From Oscillospiraceae bacterium (GTDB taxonomy: Bacteria > Bacillota > Clostridia > Oscillospirales > Acutalibacteraceae): a stretch of DNA of 24,533 nt. Every line of letters starts with the position of its first letter. Within the stretch, counting starts at the first letter, position 1. The stretch covers positions 11,842-36,374 of the forward strand of contig JAQWBK010000003.1 of NCBI GenBank assembly GCA_028706415.1, in the 5' to 3' direction. Shown here in pieces: positions 6,834 to 14,187 of the stretch. The notes beneath the pieces were generated by a model. It did no database searches, was not told the origin of the DNA, and was given only the letters and a program-made list of their open reading frames with translations. Both the position numbers and the translations under genes were made by a program.

Positions 6834-7872
6834 GAGTGAGCTGAAAAAACAAATTAAATCCAAGGAGTTGGCATCCGTTTACTTTTTATTTGGGGAAGAG
6901 AACTACCTTTCCTCACATTATGCCGAACAAATTGCACAACGGGTTGTTGGAAATCATCCGCTAGCCGAATTCAACCATCAAAAATTCGACGGGCAGGTCT
7001 GCACGGTGGGTGATATTGAAGAGGCTGTCGAGGCATTACCCGTTATGGCAGAACGCAAATGTGTGGTGGTAAGGGATTTTGATTTGACCTCATCCGAAAA
7101 GGAGTCTAGGGAGCAGCTTAATGCGCTTATATCTGATCCTCCCCAAAGCTGTGTGCTGATTTTTTGGCTGGATGCGGTTCAAGCCGATGTAAAGAAGAAT
7201 TCTATATGGAGGGGATTTTCGGCCGCCGTTGACAAGGTAGGCTTCAGTGTGATGTTCCCGCGTAAAGCCGGATCTGAAATAGTCCGGCTTCTTTGCAGCG
7301 GAGCCGAGCGCAGGGGATGCTCATTAAGCACGAATAATGCCCGCCTAATGCTTCAACGCAGTGGAAACGACCTTAACCTACTGCTGACAGAGCTGGATAA
7401 GCTGTGTGCCCTGGCCGACGGGGGAGAGGTTACCCGCGATATTATTGAAGGCTTGGGGACAGAGAACCTTGAAGCCTCGATATTCAACTTATCAAAGGAA
7501 ATTTTGCAGGGGAGTTATGCCCGAGCCTATAATATTCTCAACGGGCTGTTATCCAAGCGGGAGGATCCGGTAAGTATTCTTGGTGTGCTTTCAAACGCAT
7601 ATTCCGACCTTTACTGTGCCAAGGTGGCACTAGCGGCGGGGGTACGAGCCGAGTCTTTGGTGGATGATTTAGGTTACAGGGGGAAGGAATTTCTGCTGAG
7701 GAATGCGGCACGGGATTGTGCGCGTATACCTCTGCCTATCTTGCGTGAAAGTCTTGAGGCACTGGCACAGGCCGACCGGCAGCTTAAATCCACAAGGGTG
7801 GATGACAGGGTGATCTTGGAGCAAACGGTAGCACGGCTTATCCTTTTATCACGGCAGGGAGCACGGGTATGA
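6823..7872 (+). CDS. holA: DNA polymerase III, delta subunit
   Basis: Clamp-loader subunit that opens the beta clamp at the replication fork. The 349 residues match the family. The N-terminal segment ASVYFLFGEENYL (17-29) is the degenerate nucleotide-site region typical of delta; the central segment contains NDLNLLLTELDKL and the helical end (SILGVLSNAYSDLYCAKVAL, then QADRQLKSTRVDDRVILE) is the collar domain. GTG 6823 is used as start: AAAGGGGG lies 6-8 nt before it and it overlaps comEC by 11 nt, so translation is probably coupled. TTG 6826 is an alternative. comEC followed by holA is a common pairing in Firmicutes, and the stop overlaps the rnmV start. Confidence 0.93.
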   Translation: MLTESELKKQIKSKELASVYFLFGEENYLSSHYAEQIAQRVVGNHPLAEFNHQKFDGQVCTVGDIEEAVEALPVMAERKCVVVRDFDLTSSEKESREQLNALISDPPQSCVLIFWLDAVQADVKKNSIWRGFSAAVDKVGFSVMFPRKAGSEIVRLLCSGAERRGCSLSTNNARLMLQRSGNDLNLLLTELDKLCALADGGEVTRDIIEGLGTENLEASIFNLSKEILQGSYARAYNILNGLLSKREDPVSILGVLSNAYSDLYCAKVALAAGVRAESLVDDLGYRGKEFLLRNAARDCARIPLPILRESLEALAQADRQLKSTRVDDRVILEQTVARLILLSRQGARV

Positions 7873-8471
7873 TACGCATTCGCGAAGTGATAGTGGTTGA
7901 AGGCAAATATGATAAAATACGACTTAACTCGGTTGTGGATACCCTTGTAATTGAGACAAACGGCTTTGGCATATTCAAGGATGGTGAGCTGCTTAATATG
8001 ATTAGGCTGCTTGCGAGGGAACGGGGTCTGCTTATTCTCACCGACAGTGATTCGGCGGGGTTTGTTATTAGGGATTATTTAAGTGGGTCAATACCGCCTG
8101 ATCAAATCAAACACGCGTATATTCCCCCGTTATCGGGTAAGGAAAGGCGCAAAACCGCCCCATCCAAAGAGGGCTTGCTGGGTGTGGAGGGTATAGAATG
8201 TGGCATTATCGAGGATGTATTGAGGCGAGCAGGGGCAACCATAGAGAATGAAACGGTTGAGGGGAATACATCCCCCGAAGTCATAACTAAATTGGATTTA
8301 TATGCGGCAGGGCTGACCGGTGGTCAGGACAGCGCCGAGCGCCGCCGTCGGCTTTACGGATTGCTGGGGTTACCGAAAAACCTGTCAACAAACCGTTTAA
8401 TTTCGGTTTTGAATTCAACCATGTCTCGGGATAAATACATTCAGACCATGCATGATTTTAAATGGTTCTAA
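7869..8471 (+). CDS. rnmV: Ribonuclease M5 (5S rRNA maturation)
   Basis: TOPRIM-domain endonuclease that trims 5S rRNA precursor in Firmicutes. The 200 residues include VIVVEGKYDK at the start (Glu11 is the TOPRIM catalytic acid), LLILTDSDSAGF with the DxD pair Asp59/Asp61, and the family-specific stretch KERRKTAPSKEGLLGVEGIE. The start ATG overlaps the holA stop (ATGA), indicating translational coupling. In Bacillus rnmV is beside ksgA; here it is the third gene of a comEC–holA–rnmV run. Confidence 0.93.
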   Translation: MIRIREVIVVEGKYDKIRLNSVVDTLVIETNGFGIFKDGELLNMIRLLARERGLLILTDSDSAGFVIRDYLSGSIPPDQIKHAYIPPLSGKERRKTAPSKEGLLGVEGIECGIIEDVLRRAGATIENETVEGNTSPEVITKLDLYAAGLTGGQDSAERRRRLYGLLGLPKNLSTNRLISVLNSTMSRDKYIQTMHDFKWF

Positions 8472-8472
8472 T

Positions 8473-8506
8473 GGTTTTATTATTTTCCAGAGCATAAAAC
8501 CGGAAA
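8473..8506 (+). promoter_or_regulatory. Two mutually exclusive hairpins before deoC
   Basis: GGTTTTAT (8473-8480) pairs perfectly with ATAAAACC (8494-8501). TTTCC inside its loop region (8485-8489) can instead pair with GGAAA (8502-8506), part of the deoC ribosome binding site. Forming one disrupts the other. The pairing is visible in sequence; a switch function is only a suggestion. Confidence 0.35.
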
Positions 8507-8510
8507 GGAA

Positions 8511-9233
8511 ATGGGTCTTATAATTATGAAAACTGATTTTACCCCCTTACAGCTAGCAAAATATTTTGACCAGACACTACTAAAAGCTTATGCAAGCCAT
8601 AACGACCTAAGGGCTTTTTGTGAAGAAGGTGAACGGTATAGCTTCAAGACGGTGGTTGTCAACTCTGCTCCGGTTTCAATATGCAGGGAGCTTCTTCAAA
8701 ACAGTGAGCTTTTGGTTGGGGCAACCGTAGGGTTTCCTCTCGGGCAAACCACAATTGAATCAAAGGTGTATGAAGCCAAAATGGCCATTCAAGACGGCGC
8801 GGATGAGATTGATTATGTTATCAATATAGGCGAGCTTAAAAGCCGGAATTTTTATTATATTGAGCATGAAATGCAGGAGATTGTTGATGCATGCCGTTCA
8901 CATGATAAGACCGTCAAGGTGATATTTGAAAACTGCTACCTGAGCGAGGATGAAAAGAAAATACTCTGCGAAATCGCCCTTAAGGTGCAGCCCCACTTTA
9001 TAAAAACATCGACCGGCTTTGGCACTCCCGCCCCCGGCATACCTGTCGGAGCAACCCTTGAGGATGTCAGGCTGATGAAATCCATGACAGGCGGTTTGGT
9101 TAAGATTAAAGCATCGGGAGGCATCCGAACGCTGGATGACGCACTGGCCATGATAGATGCGGGCGCTCAGCGAATCGGTACCAGCTCAGGTGCGGCCATT
9201 ATTGAGGAGCTTAAAGAGCTGCATAAATATTAA
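8511..9233 (+). CDS. deoC: Deoxyribose-phosphate aldolase
   Basis: Cytoplasmic class I aldolase that splits 2-deoxyribose 5-phosphate into acetaldehyde and glyceraldehyde 3-phosphate in deoxynucleoside salvage. The 240 residues contain ATVGFPLG (71-78), ADEIDYVINIGELKS with catalytic Asp101, the Schiff-base lysine Lys165 in FIKTSTGFG, and the activating Lys200 in KIKASGGIRT. AAAGGAA abuts ATG 8511, while the second ATG at 8526 (MKTDFTP) is 15 nt from it; neither spacing is ideal, so the start is uncertain by five codons. No other deo genes are nearby. It follows rnmV by 39 nt with a hairpin in between. Confidence 0.95.
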   Translation: MGLIIMKTDFTPLQLAKYFDQTLLKAYASHNDLRAFCEEGERYSFKTVVVNSAPVSICRELLQNSELLVGATVGFPLGQTTIESKVYEAKMAIQDGADEIDYVINIGELKSRNFYYIEHEMQEIVDACRSHDKTVKVIFENCYLSEDEKKILCEIALKVQPHFIKTSTGFGTPAPGIPVGATLEDVRLMKSMTGGLVKIKASGGIRTLDDALAMIDAGAQRIGTSSGAAIIEELKELHKY

Positions 9234-9285
9234 TAACCCGACATAATCTTTTTTAACACACTGCATATCCATAATCATAAAAACC

Positions 9286-9314
9286 GCATAAAACTGTATA
9301 TCACCGCATAGTTA
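9286..9314 (+). promoter_or_regulatory. Candidate sigma-E-type promoter for spoIIID
   Basis: GCATAAA (9286-9292), a 14-nt spacer and CATAGTTA (9307-9314) resemble the mother-cell sigma-E consensus (KMATATT, 13-15 nt, CATACAMT). In Bacillus, spoIIID is a sigma-E target, so the position is sensible. The -35 match is partial (5 of 7), and no sigma-A promoter is obvious in the interval. Confidence 0.4.
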
Positions 9315-9342
9315 TTATCGAAGAACTTCAAGAGGTGATAAC

Positions 9343-9600
9343 GTGAAGGGAGCAGTTGAGGAGCGGGCTATTGAGCTGGGTGAATACATTATCGAAAACA
9401 ACGCGACGGTGCGTGCTGCCGCGGGGAAGTTTCATATATCAAAGTCCACCGTACATAAGGATGTATCCGACCGATTGCGGACGGTAAACCCGCAGCTATA
9501 TGGACGGGTTCGCAGCGTACTGGAGCATAACAAAGCGCAGCGGCATATCCGTGGCGGTATTGCCACCCGTAACAAATATCTGAAAAATCCCAAGAAATAA
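9343..9600 (+). CDS. spoIIID: Sporulation transcription factor SpoIIID
   Basis: Small DNA-binding regulator of mother-cell gene expression during endospore formation. The 85 residues align throughout with Bacillus SpoIIID from memory: ERAIELGEYIIENNATVR, the helix-turn-helix around residues 20-42 including FHISKSTVHKDVSDRL, then INP-like VNPQLYGRV and the C-terminal basic helix RHIRGGIATRNKYL. The GTG start at 9343 has AGAGGTGA about 5 nt upstream. It is a single-gene unit: a possible sigma-E promoter precedes it, and a repeat hairpin and a strong terminator follow. Its presence indicates an endospore former. Confidence 0.96.
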   Translation: MKGAVEERAIELGEYIIENNATVRAAAGKFHISKSTVHKDVSDRLRTVNPQLYGRVRSVLEHNKAQRHIRGGIATRNKYLKNPKK

Positions 9601-9603
9601 TAC

Positions 9604-9638
9604 TAATACTGCTCTCCTTTTACTTGAGAGCAGTATAA
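9604..9638. repeat. Collapsed copy of the dispersed repeat, forming a hairpin
   Basis: ATACTGCTCTC (9606-9616) and GAGAGCAGTAT (9626-9636) are a perfect 11-bp inverted repeat around a 9-nt loop. The left part equals the first 13 bases of the typA-leader element and the right part (from TTTTACTT) equals its complete right end, so the copy looks like the element with its interior deleted. It begins 4 nt after the spoIIID stop codon. Confidence 0.7.
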
Positions 9639-9644
9639 TGCATA

Positions 9645-9690
9645 AGAACTCACGACAATGCCAACAGGCTGTCGGGGGTTCTTTTGTTGT
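9645..9690 (+). terminator. Rho-independent terminator behind spoIIID
   Basis: AGAACTCACGACA (9645-9657) pairs with TGTCGGGGGTTCT (9670-9682) with one G·T and one mismatch, and the stem extends inward through GCC-AACA-GGC. It is followed by TTTTGTTGT. It separates spoIIID from the germination operon. Confidence 0.8.
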
Positions 9691-9746
9691 CTTGGTATTT
9701 AATTTGAAATTCCGCTAATAATAACAAAAATTAAGGGGATTACTAA

Positions 9747-11294
9747 ATGCTTAAATTTTGGAAGAGAAACAGCAAAGGTAAACCGTATTTATACGAGGAA
9801 AAGCCTGAAAACAAGGATGTTAGTTTAACAGGGAAAAACATATCAACACTTCTTTCAGACAGTGATGATATTATAATCCGTCAGCTTTATATAAACGGTA
9901 ATGAAGAATTGGCGATTACCTTTTGCTATGTAGACGGATTAATTAACAAAAAAACCGCAAGCGATGATGTTTTGAAGCCACTGTTGCAAGAGGCGGCTCT
10001 AAGCAAGGTTCAAGATAGCAGAGATATAATAAACCTTATAGAACACGGTAGCTTATATTATACCTCCCAAGCTACCAGAGATAATATTAACGATACGATA
10101 AAGGATGTATTAGACGGTTCGGTAGCCTTAATTTTTGATGATATAAAGCAAGCGGTTACATTTGATATAAAAGGATTTGAAAAGCGAACTATTCAAGAGA
10201 CCACAGGCGAAAATGTCATTAAAGGCTCAAAGGATGCGTTTATCGAAGTTATGAGCGTTAATACATCCTTGGTCAGAAGAAAAATACGCACCCAGAACCT
10301 CAAAATCAAGCAGATGAGTATCGGGCAGGAAACAATAACCCCTGTTTCGGTTGTATATATAGACGGAATTGCCAATTCAAATCTGGTTGATGAAGTGAAT
10401 AAAAGGCTTCAGGCAATAAATATCGATGGTGTGCTGAGGAGCTCGGCTATCGAAGAATTCATAGTTGACAATAAGCTTTCAGCTTTTCCGCAAGTTATGT
10501 ATACCGAGAGGCCCGATAATTTTTGCAGTAACCTTTTGGAGGGCAGGGTCGGAATACTTATCGATGGATTACCGGTTTCATATATTGTGCCGGGAAGTTT
10601 AAATCAGTTTTTGCATGCACCGGAGGATTATTCGAGTAACTTTTTAGTGGCATCTTCAATAACCTTTATTCGATTTGTTTCGGTTATTACCACCTTGATT
10701 CTTCCCGGTTTCTATATTTCTGTAACTACTTTTCATCAGGAAATGATACCGACAGAGCTTGCCATGAGCATTATTATAAGTAAAGAAGGAGTCCCCCTCC
10801 CGACATATATTGAGATTATTATTATGTTGCTTGCCTTTGAAGTGCTGTTGGAAGCAGGCCTGCGTATGCCCAAGCCGATAGGCCAGGCGGTTTCAATAGT
10901 GGGGGCGGTGGTGGTAGGTCAGTCGGCTGTTGAGGCTAAATTAATATCTCCGGTGGTTGTTATTGTTGTTTCTTTCACCGTCATATCCGGATTTTCCATG
11001 CCCAATCAGGATTTTTCAAACGCATTAAGATTATGGAGATTTATTATGACCGCTCTTTCTTCCTTTGCGGGACTTTTCGGACTGTCGCTGGGGTTTATTG
11101 CTCTGCTTCTTCACTTGGCATCTATTGAGACCTTCGGGGTTCCCTATCTTTCCCCATTTGCCGCCAATGAGGGGGATGACATCGAAGTAGATAGCCTGTT
11201 TAGAATGCCGGTGTGGTTGGTGAAAAAAAGACCGCGGAATTTGAAAACAATTAATAAGGTGAAGGAAAACTCAAATGTTAGTAAAGACAAATAA
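9747..11294 (+). CDS. Spore germinant receptor A subunit (GerA/GerKA family)
   Basis: Inner-membrane subunit of a nutrient germinant receptor in the dormant spore. Of 515 residues, the N-terminal 290 are hydrophilic, with the family blocks around NISTLLSDSDDIIIRQL and VMYTERPDNF. About five hydrophobic segments follow (from FIRFVSVITTLILPGFYIS near residue 310 to LSLGFIALLLHLASI near 450), including MPKPIGQAVSIVGAVVVGQSAVEA, highly typical of GerA proteins. A short basic cytoplasmic tail ends the protein. AAGGGGA lies about 8 nt before ATG 9747. It leads a four-gene operon (A, C lipoprotein, two-TM protein, B). The nutrient recognised cannot be told from sequence. Expression in the forespore (sigma-G) is expected from the family, but I could not find a convincing sigma-G promoter. 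Confidence 0.93.
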   Translation: MLKFWKRNSKGKPYLYEEKPENKDVSLTGKNISTLLSDSDDIIIRQLYINGNEELAITFCYVDGLINKKTASDDVLKPLLQEAALSKVQDSRDIINLIEHGSLYYTSQATRDNINDTIKDVLDGSVALIFDDIKQAVTFDIKGFEKRTIQETTGENVIKGSKDAFIEVMSVNTSLVRRKIRTQNLKIKQMSIGQETITPVSVVYIDGIANSNLVDEVNKRLQAINIDGVLRSSAIEEFIVDNKLSAFPQVMYTERPDNFCSNLLEGRVGILIDGLPVSYIVPGSLNQFLHAPEDYSSNFLVASSITFIRFVSVITTLILPGFYISVTTFHQEMIPTELAMSIIISKEGVPLPTYIEIIIMLLAFEVLLEAGLRMPKPIGQAVSIVGAVVVGQSAVEAKLISPVVVIVVSFTVISGFSMPNQDFSNALRLWRFIMTALSSFAGLFGLSLGFIALLLHLASIETFGVPYLSPFAANEGDDIEVDSLFRMPVWLVKKRPRNLKTINKVKENSNVSKDK

Positions 11295-11359
11295 TATTGC
11301 ATCCAAAACCGAGTAACCCAAGCATAACACGATATGACAAGAAAGGAATAAACAGAAAA

Positions 11360-12577
11360 ATGAAAAAAGTATCCCTGCTGGTCTCATTTTTAATAATAGG
11401 TCTTTTGTTTAACGGCTGTTCTATGGCATTATTGCCCGAAAGGATAGAAATAAATAAATTAAACTTGATAAGAATTGTAGGGATAGATAAAGGGATAAAG
11501 AATCCGGATGATATTTGCATTACAATTTTAACTAAAAAAATCCAACAGCAACAAAGCGGAGGTTCGGAAAATTCAGGTCAAAAAGCCGAGCAGCCTCTTA
11601 TACTGACAAATGAAGCCCCAACCCTTATGAAAGCAGACAGAGAGTTTCAGACCTATTCGGATAAACGGATGTTTTGGGGGCATGTGGAGTATCTTCTGGT
11701 GGGTGAGGAGGCAGCCAAAGAGGGAATAGCAAAATATATTGATTATTTCGTAAGGGATACTTCATTCCGTATTAAAGCTAATATTTATATAATAAAGGGT
11801 ACTACAGCAAAGGATTTTATATCACAGAGCAGTATGGGTGAATATTATTTACCCGATAGATTGGAGGCGTTAAACAAAAATTCAAAGCTGCTAACCGGTT
11901 GGCAGGGGTTGGAGTTGTTGGAGTTCCTACAATGGTTGAACAACAAATACAGCTCTGCCGTTGCACCTGCTCTATGTTTAAAGGAAATTGAAAACCCGAT
12001 TTCCGAGGACGACAAGCCCAGCATTGATGTTAGATTAGACGGGTATGTTATCTTTAAAAATCTTAAGCTGGTAACCGAGATTAACCTGAAGCAGGAAAGG
12101 GGTGAAAACTTTCTGCTTAATAAAGTGGTAACCAGTGCTATCCAGATAACCGATCCATCGGGTAAAATGGTGGCAATGGATATCATCGACAATAAAACCG
12201 ATACATCACCTGTTATTAAAAATGGGAAGCTTAAGGGTATGACGGTGAAGGTTGAGTTTTCTTCAAATATAAATGAAGTTCATTCCACCTCAGATATTTT
12301 TGATGAATCAACCTTGAAATATCTCAACGATGAACAATCAAAGATTATTAAAAATGAAATCGAAGCGGTGATAAAGATTGCAAAGGATAATAATGCGGAC
12401 TTTATTGATATGGCCGGCAGCTTCGAAATGAAACGGCCTACAATGTGGAAGAAAATCAAAGACAAATGGGATGATATTTTTCCTACCATTCCAATAAGTG
12501 TAGAAGTTAAATCAAAGATAAATCGGACGTATGACATCATTAAGCCGAATTCTAGATTTTGGGAGGAGCATAAGTGA
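11360..12577 (+). CDS. Spore germinant receptor C subunit, lipoprotein (GerAC/GerKC family)
   Basis: Outer-leaflet lipoprotein subunit of the germinant receptor. It begins MKKVSLLVSFLIIGLLFNGC, a lipoprotein signal with Cys20 as the expected lipidation site. The residues before it (FNG) are a loose lipobox, but length, charge and the following family pattern EINKLNLIRIVGIDKG support the call. The 405-residue protein ends in the Ger(x)C C-terminal domain (ITDPSGKMVAMDI to the C terminus) with NEIEAVIKIAKDNNADFIDMAG, close to the family's DxFGFG-type ending. ATG 11360 is preferred over the frame's first ATG (11297) because it starts the signal peptide and AAAGGAA lies upstream. Its stop overlaps the next start. 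Confidence 0.9.
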   Translation: MKKVSLLVSFLIIGLLFNGCSMALLPERIEINKLNLIRIVGIDKGIKNPDDICITILTKKIQQQQSGGSENSGQKAEQPLILTNEAPTLMKADREFQTYSDKRMFWGHVEYLLVGEEAAKEGIAKYIDYFVRDTSFRIKANIYIIKGTTAKDFISQSSMGEYYLPDRLEALNKNSKLLTGWQGLELLEFLQWLNNKYSSAVAPALCLKEIENPISEDDKPSIDVRLDGYVIFKNLKLVTEINLKQERGENFLLNKVVTSAIQITDPSGKMVAMDIIDNKTDTSPVIKNGKLKGMTVKVEFSSNINEVHSTSDIFDESTLKYLNDEQSKIIKNEIEAVIKIAKDNNADFIDMAGSFEMKRPTMWKKIKDKWDDIFPTIPISVEVKSKINRTYDIIKPNSRFWEEHK

Positions 12578-12774
12578 TATTTTATCTTGTGCTTGTATTA
12601 GGTATAGGTGCTTACGACATAATCTGTTTGAAAAAAAAGCAAATAAAAAAAGATGTTGTAATATATATTAGTTTAATGGCGTTGGCAACCGTTTTGGGGA
12701 TTGTTTACTTTTTGCAGACTGATGAGAAAAGCCTTGCGGGGTATATATTAAACCTAATCAATATAGAGTGGTGA
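12574..12774 (+). CDS. Small two-TM protein in the ger operon (D-subunit-like)
   Basis: The 66 residues contain two hydrophobic segments (about 1-18 and 27-47) separated by the basic loop KKKQIKKD, and a short tail ending in NIEW. The GTG start overlaps the stop of the lipoprotein gene, with GGGAGGAG about 5 nt before it, and the gene ends 4 nt before the B subunit gene, so it is surely expressed with the receptor. Some Bacillus ger operons carry an extra small two-TM "D" gene reported to modulate receptor activity. Position, size and topology match that class, but I cannot show homology by eye. Confidence 0.8.
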   Translation: MIFYLVLVLGIGAYDIICLKKKQIKKDVVIYISLMALATVLGIVYFLQTDEKSLAGYILNLINIEW

Positions 12775-12778
12775 TTGC

Positions 12779-13867
12779 ATGTTAGCTAAAAAGGGGAAAA
12801 TATCTACAAGGCAGGCGGCTTTGCTTTTTTATGTGATGACATTATCGCCTGAAATACGACTGTTTCCGCAGAATACGGTGAAGATGGCAGGAAAGGCGGG
12901 TTGGCTTGCCCCAGTTGTTGCAATAGCTCCCACATTATTGTTGGTGGTCTTGGTAAATTCCTTTTTCAAAAAAAACCAAAATGCAAATTTGTCTGATATA
13001 TATAATATAGCCTTGGGAAAGGTTGTCGGAAAGATTGTTGTCTCGTTATATTTAATCTGGATTTTAATCCTTACCTCTCTATATATTCGCTATTATGCTG
13101 AGCGTCTGTTATCCTCCATACTCCCTCATACATCCCTTGTGTTTATTATATTGATTATGCTCTTACTGGTGTTTTTTGCGGTGAGGAACGGTCTTGTTCC
13201 GCTTGCAAGGGTAAACGAGCTGTTCTTCGGTATGCTCATTGTGTCGGCAATACTGCTGTATATTCTTGCCCTTCCGGATATAGAGTATAGAAATATCATG
13301 AATGTGTGCACTTCGGATGCCTGGCCTGTTATTAAAGCGAGTTCTTCCATAATCCCGATATGGGGATATTTTTTATTCATATTCTTTTTAGGTGACAGAA
13401 TAAATGATAAAGAAAATATTAAAAAGTTCGGATTTAAAATCTTGTTGGTTAAATTTATTATAACAATAATGATGTTGATTGTTACGATTGGGTCATTAAG
13501 TGCAACCGCTATTTCTAACATTGCTCTCCCTTTTTTTGCGATGGTTAAAGACATTGAGATTCTTGACACTTTCGAAAGAATGGAATCGATAATATTTTCA
13601 ATATGGGTGATAACGGATTTTATAACCATAACCGTATTTTCTTTTATTGCGGTTTCCATGTTGAAATCCATTTTCAAGCTGAAGGAAGGAAAATTTTTGG
13701 CAAGCCCAATTTTGCTTATTATAGGCATAGGCTCATTATTTTTCTTCAAAGATATTTTTGAGCTTGAAGCATTTTCAAATTACATTGGATTGCCGATTAA
13801 TGCATTGTTAACGGTTATAATACCGATTACGGTATTTATAATAGGTAAATTAAGAGAAAAAATCTGA
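12779..13867 (+). CDS. Spore germinant receptor B subunit (GerB/GerKB permease family)
   Basis: Integral membrane subunit related to amino-acid/polyamine permeases, thought to hold the nutrient site of the receptor. The 362 residues contain about ten hydrophobic helices. The N terminus KGKISTRQAALLFYVMTLSP and LAPVVAIAPTLLLVVLVNSF are typical of the endospore germination permease family, as are the mid-protein VRNGLVPLARVNELFFGM and the ERMESIIFSIWVITDF segment (around 260-275). The start ATG is 4 nt after the preceding stop codon, with a modest GGTGAT nearby. It is the last gene of the ger operon; the order A–C–D-like–B differs from the classical A–B–C order. Confidence 0.92.
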   Translation: MLAKKGKISTRQAALLFYVMTLSPEIRLFPQNTVKMAGKAGWLAPVVAIAPTLLLVVLVNSFFKKNQNANLSDIYNIALGKVVGKIVVSLYLIWILILTSLYIRYYAERLLSSILPHTSLVFIILIMLLLVFFAVRNGLVPLARVNELFFGMLIVSAILLYILALPDIEYRNIMNVCTSDAWPVIKASSSIIPIWGYFLFIFFLGDRINDKENIKKFGFKILLVKFIITIMMLIVTIGSLSATAISNIALPFFAMVKDIEILDTFERMESIIFSIWVITDFITITVFSFIAVSMLKSIFKLKEGKFLASPILLIIGIGSLFFFKDIFELEAFSNYIGLPINALLTVIIPITVFIIGKLREKI

Positions 13868-13956
13868 TGCCGATCACTCATTGTTATTTGAATGGGACCG
13901 TAAAAGTGTTGGCGATGTCAATCTTTACACCAAATTAACCAAAAGCTAAAGGATAT

Positions 13957-13974
13957 TTGTGAAAAAATTCACAC
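13957..13974. promoter_or_regulatory. Candidate Rex operator, site 1
   Basis: TTGTGAA-AAAA-TTCACAC matches the Rex consensus TTGTGAA-N4-TTCACAA at 13 of 14 defined positions. Rex is the NADH/NAD+-sensing repressor of Gram-positive bacteria and often controls fermentation and hydrogenase genes. The site ends 8 nt before a good -35 box and lies upstream of the NADH-linked hydrogenase operon. Confidence 0.6.
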
Positions 13975-13982
13975 AATTATCG

Positions 13983-14012
13983 TTGACTCAAAGGGGGATG
14001 AAATGATACAAT
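13983..14012 (+). promoter_or_regulatory. Candidate sigma-A promoter for the hydrogenase operon
   Basis: TTGACT (13983-13988), an 18-nt spacer and TACAAT (14007-14012), 5 of 6 in each box. It lies directly downstream of Rex-like site 1. If used, the message has a leader of about 290 nt containing the stem-loop at 14107-14157. Confidence 0.5.
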
Positions 14013-14106
14013 ATAAAGCGAATACAATTGTGTATATCGGGCAGAATTTCATTCATATTAATTACCCATAAACAATATGATGTGGCTTTGATGGATGATA
14101 ATATTT

Positions 14107-14157
14107 TCTGCGGCATGCCGCTTATTCACTTGCTTGGCATATTTACCGCAGATTTTT
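14107..14157 (+). terminator. Terminator- or attenuator-like stem-loop in the hydrogenase leader
   Basis: TCTGCGG (14107-14113) pairs perfectly with CCGCAGA (14146-14152), with an inner ATGCC/GGCAT stem, and is followed at once by TTTTT (14153-14157). It is either the end of transcription from upstream (the ger operon has no other visible terminator) or an attenuator between the promoter at 13983 and hydC. Confidence 0.55.
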
Positions 14158-14169
14158 AAAGGCGGAATA

Positions 14170-14187
14170 TTGTTAAAAATATAACAT
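14170..14187. promoter_or_regulatory. Candidate Rex operator, site 2
   Basis: TTGTTAA-AAAT-ATAACAT matches the clostridial Rex form TTGTTAA-N4-TTAACAA at 12 of 14 positions. It lies 121 nt before the hydC start and downstream of the stem-loop. Weaker than site 1 but in the same interval. Confidence 0.4.

Larger units (their letters stand above)
13868..14070 (+). pseudogene. Possible remnant of an unrecognised gene
   Basis: Between the ger operon and the hydrogenase operon are two short open stretches in different frames: one ending near 13939 (EWDRKSVGDVNLYTKLTKS, then stop) and one from about 13920 to 14070 (including HTIIVDSKGDEMIQYKAN, ending HINYP, then stop). Both have protein-like composition, but neither has a start that would give a normal gene. 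They could be a frameshifted relic. I recognise no family, and the stretch also carries promoter and operator signals, so the call is tentative. Confidence 0.2.

Noticed and set aside
9241..9342. Repeated ACCGCATA words before spoIIID as a CRISPR or iteron-like array
   Set aside because: Only two short copies 20 bp apart; too few and too short. The region is better read as a sigma-E-type promoter.
9690..9746. Sigma-G promoter before the ger operon
   Set aside because: GGTATTT and TAATAAT are roughly placed, but the -10 does not match the CATNNTA consensus well enough to call.
13126..13749. 207-codon - strand frame opposite the ger B subunit gene
   Set aside because: The composition is that of a reversed membrane protein (Ile/Asn-rich), and the + strand gene is well supported.
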